Assembly (NCBI GenBank): GCA_024235715.1
Contig: JACKLW010000018.1
Span: 1 to 64,000 of the forward strand
DNA: 64,000 nucleotides
Reading direction: 5' to 3'
Source of the DNA: Accumulibacter sp.
GTDB taxonomy: Bacteria; Pseudomonadota; Gammaproteobacteria; Burkholderiales; Rhodocyclaceae
Each line of letters begins with the position of its first letter. Position 1 is the stretch's first letter. The position numbers were made by a program, and so were the translations under genes. Shown piece after piece: positions 18,603 to 26,438 of the stretch. The notes beneath the pieces are model-generated. The model saw only the letters and a list, made by a program, of their open reading frames with translations, was not told the DNA's origin and made no database searches.

Positions 18603-19310
18603 TCATGCGGCGCTTCGCGTCGAGCCCCGGCCGCGATCGAGCGGCGGCGCCGCAGGCTCCGCGGCCTCCAGTGGTGCCCGCAAGCCGCCCAGCAGGAAGC
18701 TCATCAGCCGCGGCGCGAGCCGGCTCGTATCGTCGCTCCCGAACTCACCGGCTAACGGCTGCAGCCCGTCGACGCCGGCGATGGCGAACGACATCGCCCC
18801 CATCATGAAATGGAAGCGCCACAGGATTTCGTCACGTGGCACCTCGGGCAGCGCCCGGCACAGGGCTGACAGGAAGCGCGCCGCGCAGGGCGCGTACTCC
18901 TCGGCGACGAAGCCGCGCACGAACTGGTTGGGCTCGTTGTGGGTGCGCCCCAGCAGCCGCATGAAGTGGCGCCCGCCGCCGGCCTCGTCGGCGGCCATCT
19001 CCAGCGCGGTGCCGAAGTAGGCATCCAGGATGCGGCTGGGCCGCAGCGGCGCGCCGGCCGCCTGCGCCTCCAGTACATCGAGCGCCGCGAGCCGCCGCCG
19101 GTTGAGCTCGGTGAGCCGCCGCTGAAACACCGCCCGCACCAGGCCATCCTTGCCGCCGAAGTGGTAATTGACCGCCGCCAGGTTGGCCCCGGCGCGGCTG
19201 GTGATCAGCCGCATCGAAGTGCCGTCGATGCCATGGCAGGCGAACAACGCCTCGGCCGCATCGAGGATGCGTCCCGGGGTATCCCCCGCCTGCCTCGCCT
19301 GGACTGCCAC
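18603..19310 (-). CDS. TetR-family regulator of the fatty-acid cluster (PsrA/FadR-like)
   Basis: About 235 aa. The N-terminal helix-turn-helix reads RILDAAEALFACHGIDGTSM then LAAVNYHFGGKDGLVRAVF, the typical TetR layout. The C-terminal ligand domain is about 170 aa. I chose the GTG at 19310 because AGGAGG lies 6 nt upstream; GTG 19316 or ATG 19313 are too close to that site. It is followed by fadE after 70 bp in the same direction. By position it is likely an acyl-CoA or fatty-acid responsive repressor of the downstream genes and of itself (inference). A CAAACGTTTG palindrome upstream is a candidate operator. Confidence 0.85.
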   Translation of the reverse strand: MAVQARQAGDTPGRILDAAEALFACHGIDGTSMRLITSRAGANLAAVNYHFGGKDGLVRAVFQRRLTELNRRRLAALDVLEAQAAGAPLRPSRILDAYFGTALEMAADEAGGGRHFMRLLGRTHNEPNQFVRGFVAEEYAPCAARFLSALCRALPEVPRDEILWRFHFMMGAMSFAIAGVDGLQPLAGEFGSDDTSRLAPRLMSFLLGGLRAPLEAAEPAAPPLDRGRGSTRSAA

Positions 19311-19383
19311 CATCACCCTCCTGCCGAGCCACCGTCACAAGCCCCGAACCACCATCGGGTGGGGCCGCTCGGCGCATCCAATT

Positions 19384-19393
19384 CAAACGTTTG
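19384..19393. promoter_or_regulatory. Candidate TetR/PsrA-type operator
   Basis: A perfect 10-bp palindrome, CAAACGTTTG, lies 74 bp upstream of the TetR start in an AT-rich patch. CAAAC/GTTTG half-sites are reported for PsrA and related fatty-acid TetR repressors. Assignment to this regulator is inference. Confidence 0.5.
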
Positions 19394-19532
19394 TTTTAAT
19401 GATACGTTCGCCCACGGTGTAGTCAAGACGATTTCTAGAGTCTGTCCACTAATTCAGCCGGCCACCCCGTCCGGCCACCCCCGCCGATCCGCTATAATCC
19501 GCGCTTCCAGCATCGGCCTCGCGCCGGCGCAC

Positions 19533-19608
19533 GCCCTTGTAGCTCAGCTGGTAGAGCAGCGCACTTGTAATGCGAAGGTCGGGGGTTCGACTCCTCTCGG
19601 GGGCACCA
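19533..19608 (+). tRNA. tRNA-Thr (anticodon TGT)
   Basis: 76 nt including the encoded CCA. The acceptor stem GCCCTTG pairs with CGGGGGC (with G-T pairs). The D arm is AGCTCAGCTGGTAGAGCA. The anticodon loop is CTTGTAA, giving TGT. The T arm GGGGGTTCGACTCC is normal. A TATAAT box at 19493-19498 lies about 35 bp upstream. Confidence 0.95.
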
Positions 19609-19831
19609 ACATTCCAGTTGCGCGATCGGACGATCGGCGCTGGGCGTGTCTCGATTCCATCCGCCGCAGGCGCAGGATCAACGGACGCGGTGCGTACTCC
19701 CGCGCACCCGAGCATGCACCTTACGCCAAGCGGTCAACCAGACGACAACGGCAGCCCGTATCCGCCCCAGCTATCATTCCGCCGGCTCCCTCGCGCAAGG
19801 TAGGCGAAACCCGACCAAGCGCATCCAATTC

Positions 19832-19860
19832 TTGACTTGGCCGGAACACGCGACTATAGT
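19832..19860 (+). promoter_or_regulatory. Sigma-70 promoter of tRNA-fMet
   Basis: TTGACT (19832-19837), a 17-bp spacer and TATAGT (19855-19860), 14 bp before the tRNA. A near-consensus promoter at the expected distance. Confidence 0.75.
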
Positions 19861-19874
19861 TACGCCTCACCAGA

Positions 19875-19951
<77 letters not shown>

Positions 19952-20009
19952 GTTATATCAAGCACTTAGCCCAGCCTAACCCGCTGGACTTTTTGCTTTC
20001 ATTAGCTTG

Positions 20010-20029
20010 TGTAGCCACAGTGTAGCCAC
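20010..20029 (+). repeat. Left arm-type integrase site of island 1
   Basis: TGTAGCCACAGTGTAGCCAC: two 9-mers (TGTAGCCAC) 11 bp apart. An identical 20-bp copy is at 43667-43686, next to the integrase. The left copy is 64 bp inside the left core, the right copy 113 bp inside the right core. This fits arm-binding sites of a DUF4102-type integrase. Confidence 0.7.
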
Positions 20030-20102
20030 GGCGCACACGCGCTTTCCAATGTCGCCACCAGCCATCATAGCCACTGACTATTTATTCATAGGCAAATGAT
20101 AG

Positions 20103-23100
20103 TTATACGCCGAGTTGATTTACGATTTCCTTTGCAGATCCCCGCCGCAGCCGATCGTAGACTTGGCTTCCCAACCACTTTGACACTAGGACTTGAAGCT
20201 CGGGCTTGCTCATGAAGTCTGCGAACAAGTCTTCATTGATCTCCATGCGCTCGATGAACAAGGATTCGAGCACTCCACCGAACACCAGCTGAAACTTCTC
20301 GAGAGAATTGACCGCGGCCGCTTGCTGCAGGCTCTCGTTTTGCGCCGCGGCCTCCGCCACCTGCTCGAAGAACAGCTGGTCGGCATCATTCAACTCGCCT
20401 CCAAAACGCTCATTGATGATATCGATCAGCCGCGAGAGCGCCACGCGCTCCTCCCGCACCATGCCGGAACCAACTTCGCGCGGCCCGTCCAGCGGCTTAG
20501 CGTAGCCCTCGTTCAGACTAATCGAGCCCTCGCTGATCTTTTGCAACCGGTAGTAGTCAAGCTCGACTTCATCGTCGAACTGATAGCCGGGCCCACTCTT
20601 GCGCTTCGGCAGCTTCAGGGCCAGGTGGCGCAGGTAGGTAAACAGCTTCTCCAGATCGCTGTCTTGGTACGGGATCACCTGGCTGAGGAATCCATACAGG
20701 TTGCGGTAGGCCTGCACCTTGCCACGCCATAGCTCGACTTCTTCTTCCTCGGTCTCCTGCAGCTCCCTGAAGCGCGCAACCGCTTGATCAAGCACCGCGT
20801 TCATTGCTTTGTGGTCGCCGGGGCTCTGCCGGCGCTTCGGCGCATAGAAGAGGCGCGCGAACTCGGCCACCTCGGTTTGAAGGTAAATGCCTGAGGCATC
20901 GAGCTCGGCCTTGACCTCATAGAGCCTGTCGGGATCGACCTGTTCGCCCATGACTGAGCCTTCGTGGTACTGGCGGAACGCCTCCTGGATTTCCGCCGGA
21001 TCATTGACGAAGTCCAGTACGAAGGTGTCGTCCTTGAGCGGGTGGGTGCGGTTCAGGCGCGACAGCGTCTGTACGGCCTGAATGCCCGCCAGGCGCTTGT
21101 CTACGTACATCGTGTGCAGCAGTGGCTGGTCGAAACCGGTCTGATATTTCTCGGCCACCAGCAGCACGCGGTATTCCGGCTTGGCGAAGGTGTCAGGAAG
21201 TTCCTTCTCCTTGAGGCCGCCATTCATCTCAACCTCGGTGTAGGACTTCTCAGGCAGCTTGTCGTCTTCCACGGTGCCCGAGAACGCCACCAGGCTCTTG
21301 ATTGGGTACCCCTTCTCCTGGATGTAGCGGTCAAACTCCTGCTTGTAGCGCACTGCCTCCAGCCGTGAGCCGGTCACTACCATCGCCTTGGCATGGCCGC
21401 CGATCTTGTGCCGTGTGAAGCACTGGAAATGCTCCACCATCACCTCGGTCTTCTGGCCGATGTTGTGCGGATGCAGGCGCATGAAGCGGGCCAGCGCCTT
21501 GGCGGCGTTCTTGCGCTCGACGTTGGGATCGTCCTCAGCCATCTTGATGAGCCTGTAATAGGTCTTGTAGGTGACGTAGCTCCTGAGCACGTCTTCGATA
21601 AAGCCCTCTTCTATGGCCTGGCGCATGGTGTAACGGTGGAAGGGTTCCCCGTTACGGCCAAAGATGGCCAGTGTTTTGTGCTTGGGCGTGGCGGTGAAGG
21701 CGAAGAAGCTCATGTTCGGCTGCTTGCCGCGCTTGGCCATGGAACGGAACAGGCGCTCCAGCTCGACTTCTCCTTCCTCTTCGGCCATCTCCTGCGCCTT
21801 CTTGCGCAACTCGGCACCGCCCAGCACGCCTTTCAGCTCGGTGACTGTCTCGCCCGACTGCGAGCTGTGCGCCTCGTCAATGATCACGGCGTACCTGCGG
21901 GTGGGCAGGTGACTCTTGCCGCCTTCGCCGCGCTCCTCGTTCAGCTTTGCCAGTTGCCCAGACACGAACGGAAACTTCTGTAGCGTGGTGATTATGATCG
22001 GCACACCCGCCTCCAGCGCCTCGGCCAATTGCCGGGAGTCCTCATCGATCTTCTGCACCACACCCTGACGGTGATCGAACTGGTAAATCGTGTTCTGTAA
22101 CTGGCGGTCCAGCACCACGCGGTCGGTGATGACGACCACGCTGTCAAACTGCCGCTCGTCGCGTTCGTTGTGTAGGCTGGACAGCCGATGCGCTAGCCAA
22201 GCAATGGTGTTGCTCTTGCCACTGCCGGCGGAATGCTCAACCAGGTAATTGTGGCCCACACCCTCGCTCGCGGCCGCCGCCACCATCTGGCGCACGGCCT
22301 GCAACTGGTGATAACGCGGGAAGATCAGGCTTTCCTTGCGCACCCTCTTGCCCGCGTCCGTGGTCTTCTCTTCCACATCCAGATGAATGAAGCGGGCTAG
22401 CAGGTCGAGAAGGCTGTCGCGCTGTAGCACCTCTTCCCACAGGTAGGCCGTCTTGTAATTGCGCCCTTCGGGGTCGGGCGGGTTGCCGGCCCCGCAGCCC
22501 ATGCCCCGGTTAAAGGGCAGGAAATAGGTGGATGAACCCGCTAGGCGCGTAGCCATGTGCACTTCTTCAGTGTCCAACGCGAAATGCACCAGGGTGCGCT
22601 TGGCGAACACGAAGATGGGTTCGCGCGGGTCGCGGTCGTGGCGGTACTGGTGGATGGCATCGGCCGCTGTCTGGCCGCTCAGTGGGTTCTTCAGCTCCAT
22701 TGTCACGACTGGAATGCCATTGACCGACAGCACTACATCCAGCGACTTCTCCGACTTCGGACTGAAGTGCAACTGACGGGTCAGCCCCAGCCGGTTGGCC
22801 TGATATCGCGCCTCCAGTTCCGGGTTCAAGCCGTGGGCGGGGCGGAAGAAGGCAATCCGCAGCGTGCGCCCGAAGCATTTGAAGCCGTGGCGCAGCGTCG
22901 CCAGCGCGCCATGGGTATCCAGCCACTTGCACAATGACTCCAGCACCCGCGCACCGGTCTGCTCGCCATGCAACGCCTCCAGCTTCTCCCATACTTTGCC
23001 CTGGGTGTCACGGATGAAGGCCAGTACGTCATCGGGGAAAAACGTGCGCTCGCGGTCGAAGCCCTTGGCATTGACCCGCGTGTAGCCGTTTGCCAGTAGA

Positions 23101-23147
23101 GCGGCTTCGATGGCGGTTTCGAAAGCAGCTTCGGACGTTTGCTTCAC
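20103..23147 (-). CDS. hsdR: Type I restriction enzyme R subunit (HsdR)
   Basis: 1,014 aa, normal HsdR length. The N-terminal PD-(D/E)XK endonuclease region contains LDVVLSVNGIPVVTMELKNP (about residues 130-160). An SF2 motor follows: HSAGSGKSNTIAWLAHRL (Walker A, about 305), VIIDEAHSSQSGE (DEAH box, about 424), SFFAFTATPKHKT (motif III), and ALQTLSRLNRT-like motif VI (seen as AVQTLSRLNRTHP). It translocates DNA with ATP and cuts unmethylated DNA in complex with HsdM and HsdS. It starts with a GTG overlapping the ptuB-like stop by 4 nt. It is last in a five-gene operon and is separated from hsdS by two Septu-like genes, which is unusual. Confidence 0.95.
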   Translation of the reverse strand: MKQTSEAAFETAIEAALLANGYTRVNAKGFDRERTFFPDDVLAFIRDTQGKVWEKLEALHGEQTGARVLESLCKWLDTHGALATLRHGFKCFGRTLRIAFFRPAHGLNPELEARYQANRLGLTRQLHFSPKSEKSLDVVLSVNGIPVVTMELKNPLSGQTAADAIHQYRHDRDPREPIFVFAKRTLVHFALDTEEVHMATRLAGSSTYFLPFNRGMGCGAGNPPDPEGRNYKTAYLWEEVLQRDSLLDLLARFIHLDVEEKTTDAGKRVRKESLIFPRYHQLQAVRQMVAAAASEGVGHNYLVEHSAGSGKSNTIAWLAHRLSSLHNERDERQFDSVVVITDRVVLDRQLQNTIYQFDHRQGVVQKIDEDSRQLAEALEAGVPIIITTLQKFPFVSGQLAKLNEERGEGGKSHLPTRRYAVIIDEAHSSQSGETVTELKGVLGGAELRKKAQEMAEEEGEVELERLFRSMAKRGKQPNMSFFAFTATPKHKTLAIFGRNGEPFHRYTMRQAIEEGFIEDVLRSYVTYKTYYRLIKMAEDDPNVERKNAAKALARFMRLHPHNIGQKTEVMVEHFQCFTRHKIGGHAKAMVVTGSRLEAVRYKQEFDRYIQEKGYPIKSLVAFSGTVEDDKLPEKSYTEVEMNGGLKEKELPDTFAKPEYRVLLVAEKYQTGFDQPLLHTMYVDKRLAGIQAVQTLSRLNRTHPLKDDTFVLDFVNDPAEIQEAFRQYHEGSVMGEQVDPDRLYEVKAELDASGIYLQTEVAEFARLFYAPKRRQSPGDHKAMNAVLDQAVARFRELQETEEEEVELWRGKVQAYRNLYGFLSQVIPYQDSDLEKLFTYLRHLALKLPKRKSGPGYQFDDEVELDYYRLQKISEGSISLNEGYAKPLDGPREVGSGMVREERVALSRLIDIINERFGGELNDADQLFFEQVAEAAAQNESLQQAAAVNSLEKFQLVFGGVLESLFIERMEINEDLFADFMSKPELQVLVSKWLGSQVYDRLRRGSAKEIVNQLGV

Positions 23148-23848
23148 CGCAGATACTCCCTTGCAATCGACCCGATAACAAAAGCGTATTCCGGCAGTTT
23201 GCCCTCAACAGGCTCCTCCATTGCCCGGGCCACTTCTTCAAAATCTTCGAGGGTTTGAATGACTTGCGGATCCAACCAAATATCTATAGCGGATTTCCTC
23301 CAGCCCTTGAGGGTGTCATGATCCAGGTCCAGTACACCGATGCTAAGCTCGGCGTCGTCATTCAAGCCCTCTATGCCGCCATCCACCTCGCGAAATTTAA
23401 AGTACTCATCGCACTTTTCCTGGGTCGGCAGTACTGGCAGAGCGAGATTTTTCTTTTTCACTGCACCGAAGTGCTCGCTTTCTGTACCGCGCACCTCAAC
23501 AGCAGCAATCATGTTCAGATAGTTGAGATCGTCGCAAAGGTCTCTGCCAAACTCGCGGTCAGAATCGGCCAATTCCTTTCGGCATGTCGCCTGACATTTC
23601 AGATGCTCAATATGGTTTCTAAATGTCGCTTGACCGGAAGGGCTTTTTAGGTTTGAGATTCTTTCGTCGACGGGCACGCCCGTATAGCCACACAGGCCGA
23701 ATTGCTCCGCCGTCAAAATAGCCAACAGGTCCGACTTCCTCGGGAAACATGCGTAAGTTACATTGACCGGCTCGGGCTCAATAGAAAGCTGCCTCTCAAT
23801 GAATGTCTCGAGACACTCTGGCGTCTGGTTCTTTGCGATCCTTCTCAT
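23144..23848 (-). CDS. HNH nuclease, PtuB-like (Septu / TIGR02646-type)
   Basis: 234 aa. The HNH core is CGYTGVPVDERISNL (Cys53) and FRNHIEHLKCQA (His79, Glu81, His82). A downstream DDLNYLNMIAAVEVRG segment matches the layout of the PtuB/TIGR02646 HNH proteins. In Septu systems PtuB is the DNA nuclease activated with the ATPase PtuA when phage infects. The ATPase gene directly upstream overlaps by 4 nt (ATGA), and the hsdR start overlaps the stop of this gene. No reverse transcriptase is nearby, so it is not a retron effector pair. Confidence 0.8.
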   Translation of the reverse strand: MRRIAKNQTPECLETFIERQLSIEPEPVNVTYACFPRKSDLLAILTAEQFGLCGYTGVPVDERISNLKSPSGQATFRNHIEHLKCQATCRKELADSDREFGRDLCDDLNYLNMIAAVEVRGTESEHFGAVKKKNLALPVLPTQEKCDEYFKFREVDGGIEGLNDDAELSIGVLDLDHDTLKGWRKSAIDIWLDPQVIQTLEDFEEVARAMEEPVEGKLPEYAFVIGSIAREYLR

Positions 23849-25158
23849 TTGCCCAGTCGCTCAATCCGTTCGATGGTTGAAGCCAGCTTCTGGATAGCCT
23901 CGGTATTGCCGACACGTTTCCGAAGATCATCGGTTTTGATCCTGGCGTCACTCAGGTCTCGCTTTGAGATAAGACTGGCGATTTCCTCAAGAGCCTTTTC
24001 AACGTCCTCGCTCATCTCGTCGGCGCCCATCAGGACATTCAGTATCCAGTTCGAGTCGGCACCGTAAGCCATGCCGGGTGTTTCACTGATTACTCGACCG
24101 TCTTTGATGGAAAGTATCCTGACGCACTGGGCTTGAACCTCACCAATAACCTGAGGCGAATGGGTGGTGATAACAAATTGGCAGTTCTTGAAAATTTCTG
24201 GAAGTCGCTTAATTACATCCCTTTGCCATTTCGGGTGCAGGTGCAACTCGATCTCGTCGATCAATACCAGCGCGACGCCGTCGGTGATCGGGTTGTCGCT
24301 GTCCGGGTTCGCGATGGCCAGTCGCCGGGTGAGGTCGAACACCAGGGCTAGCAGACCCCGCTCGCCGTCGGACAATTGGTGCAGATAGAAGGGCTGGCCG
24401 CGCTTGTCCACCACGAAACCAAGGCGCGGCAGCTCCTGGATGCGCAGGTTGCTGAATTCAGGCACCAGTTCGGTTACCACGGCGCGCAGCGCGTCCAGTA
24501 CCTTGAGGCGGCGTGGTTCGTTGGCAGCGCTCAACTTCTCTTGGGTCCGGAACCAGTGCATGAACTCGCGTAGCTCCACCTCGCGGTCGTGTAGAGCGCG
24601 GCTATAGGCGATGGACGGGTCGAAGGGCTTGGCCTCTGGCAGGCTGCGTGGCTGGCCGGGCAACTGGCGCTTGGGCGAGAAATACACCGCCAGCGGCGGA
24701 TGGGCCGCGCTCTTCAGGTTCGCCAGAGCGACGCGGGTCTCTTTCATGCCCGCTTCCAGCTCACCGGTCAGCGTGCGGGCGCTCAGCGCCTGGACGAAAT
24801 CGGTGGCACCGGTGGCAGCTTCGGCCTGCCGCAGCAGCATGACGCGGTCGCCCTTCTCGTCAGCCGCGCGCAAGCGCTGCACCCCGGCATTGATTGTCTG
24901 CCCATCGATCCGGACGCGCACGGACACCTCCAACGAGCCTTTGTCACAGTGGATGTCGTCATCGGTGAAGTACAGCGGCGCCGAGCGTGAGGGCGTGAAT
25001 TCCGGCAGCGCCCGTGACAGCAGCACCGCCAGCGCATGCAGTACCGTGGACTTGCCCACGCCGTTGACACCGGCGATCAGCGTCACATCTGGTTCGAAGG
25101 CGATGTCGAGCTGCTCGAAGCCGCCACAGTGCGCGAGGGAGAGGCTTTCCAGCTTCAT
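23845..25158 (-). CDS. AAA ATPase, PtuA-like (Septu)
   Basis: 437 aa. Walker A (GVNGVGKST) is at residues 29-37, after an SMC/RecF-like start (LSLAHCGGFEQLDIAFEP). A LSDGERGLLALVFDL signature motif is near residue 265, Walker B with the D-loop is LVLIDEIELHLHPKWQ near residue 300, and TTHSPQVIGEV is near residue 330. This is the ABC-type ATPase of Septu and related OLD-like systems. Pairing with the HNH gene downstream (4-nt overlap) identifies a PtuA/PtuB module. It sits inside a type I RM operon, with its ATG overlapping the hsdS stop. Confidence 0.82.
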   Translation of the reverse strand: MKLESLSLAHCGGFEQLDIAFEPDVTLIAGVNGVGKSTVLHALAVLLSRALPEFTPSRSAPLYFTDDDIHCDKGSLEVSVRVRIDGQTINAGVQRLRAADEKGDRVMLLRQAEAATGATDFVQALSARTLTGELEAGMKETRVALANLKSAAHPPLAVYFSPKRQLPGQPRSLPEAKPFDPSIAYSRALHDREVELREFMHWFRTQEKLSAANEPRRLKVLDALRAVVTELVPEFSNLRIQELPRLGFVVDKRGQPFYLHQLSDGERGLLALVFDLTRRLAIANPDSDNPITDGVALVLIDEIELHLHPKWQRDVIKRLPEIFKNCQFVITTHSPQVIGEVQAQCVRILSIKDGRVISETPGMAYGADSNWILNVLMGADEMSEDVEKALEEIASLISKRDLSDARIKTDDLRKRVGNTEAIQKLASTIERIERLGK

Positions 25159-26438
25159 CCGTTCATCTCCTTGAGCGGGAACTGGCCGGTGACTGCAGCG
25201 GTGATGAGCGCCGAGCGTCGTTCTGTCAGCAAATCAAGGGAGCGTTGGATTTCCGCGCGAAGAGGTTTCGAGACCTCAAGCGATTGCCTGATGCGGCCGC
25301 AAATATCGATTTGCTCACTACTTGGCGGTACTGGAATCTTCATGTTCGCCAGTTGCTCACACGTAATGGCCCCCTTCGTACTACCCGCCCCATCGCTGTC
25401 GCTGCGAAGAAACGCGTAGGCATGAAGCAGCAAATAGCGCAGGTATTCAGTGTCGAGCTCTTGGGTGCGCGGCTTGATGAACGCGACATGCTGGTTGATG
25501 GTGGCTTCTATTCCCAACATCGCTGCCATTCCTCGTGTCTTGCCTTGGCCAGTGATCCCGACGAGCACAGCGGGCGGGTGAATCTTCGGCAAGTGACATT
25601 CTCGCAGGGCTGCCTCTGTCACAAAGCGACTTGCGTCAGTGACCGGTGACACATTGACAACTGAGCTATTCAGCCAAGGGTAGCCCTCGTCGTCCCAATA
25701 GTCGGCATTCTCGACCGAAGGAGTTGAGCCGTTGCCGACAACCGCCAGGTACTTGATGGGCTGAATCACCCAATGCGTAGGAATCTCGCCCAGCCATTCT
25801 TGGCCTGAGGGTTTGAGGGGGGCGTTGGTGTCGAGGCCGCGGGTGACGACGCGGCTGATGAGGGCAGCTCCCTTTTCTTCCAGCAGCGCCAGCATGCGTT
25901 CCTTCTCTGCAATCAGCCTGTCGATTCGGGCGGTTTCGCCGTCGAGGTAGTCGGCGATGAGTTGCTGGTCCACTTCACTCGGAAATGGCATCCGCACTGA
26001 CCGCAGATCATCAGCGGACAGTTCCATAAAAGTCGAACCTCGGCCCAACGCCTCCAGAGCAGGACGCAAGTAAATCAAGGCGTAGTAGTAAAAGCGTTCG
26101 TCTACGCCATCAACGCGGGTCAGCAGGAAACAACCCTGATTGCAGGTGGATGGCTCCGCCAGGATTGCGGTTTGCCCAATCGGCGCACGCTTCGAGAGGA
26201 CTATAGAACCGGGTAAAGCAAGGTTGACTGCACTGTTTTTGTAGCCCTCCTCGGTAATGCGGCGGCGAGTTTCTCGAACATAGCGATCTCCGAGCTTGCC
26301 GAGGTCTTCCGGCGTCACCCAGTTGATATCGCCGTCCCAGTACTCTTCAACGCCACTCGAAGGCGTTGCACCCGACCTGGTTTCGAAAAGAAAGCGGAGC
26401 CGACGCGCTTCGGGGCCAACAGGAATGACAGGCGTCAC
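25155..26438 (-). CDS. hsdS: Type I restriction specificity subunit (HsdS)
   Basis: 427 aa, GTG start overlapping the hsdM stop (GTGA). Two target-recognition domains are each followed by a conserved coiled-coil spacer: first half QQLIADYLDGETARIDRLIA, second half SEQIDICGRIRQSLEVSKPL. TRD1 begins FETRSGATPSSGVEEYW and TRD2 has the matching VVGNGSTPSVENADYW, so the two halves are clearly related. It directs HsdM and HsdR to a bipartite DNA site, which cannot be predicted here. Confidence 0.94.
   Translation of the reverse strand: MTPVIPVGPEARRLRFLFETRSGATPSSGVEEYWDGDINWVTPEDLGKLGDRYVRETRRRITEEGYKNSAVNLALPGSIVLSKRAPIGQTAILAEPSTCNQGCFLLTRVDGVDERFYYYALIYLRPALEALGRGSTFMELSADDLRSVRMPFPSEVDQQLIADYLDGETARIDRLIAEKERMLALLEEKGAALISRVVTRGLDTNAPLKPSGQEWLGEIPTHWVIQPIKYLAVVGNGSTPSVENADYWDDEGYPWLNSSVVNVSPVTDASRFVTEAALRECHLPKIHPPAVLVGITGQGKTRGMAAMLGIEATINQHVAFIKPRTQELDTEYLRYLLLHAYAFLRSDSDGAGSTKGAITCEQLANMKIPVPPSSEQIDICGRIRQSLEVSKPLRAEIQRSLDLLTERRSALITAAVTGQFPLKEMNG

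Noticed and set aside
23144-25158. Retron-associated effector pair (Ec78-like)
   Set aside because: PtuAB-like genes also accompany retrons, but no reverse transcriptase or msr/msd is found near these genes; they are locked into the RM operon.
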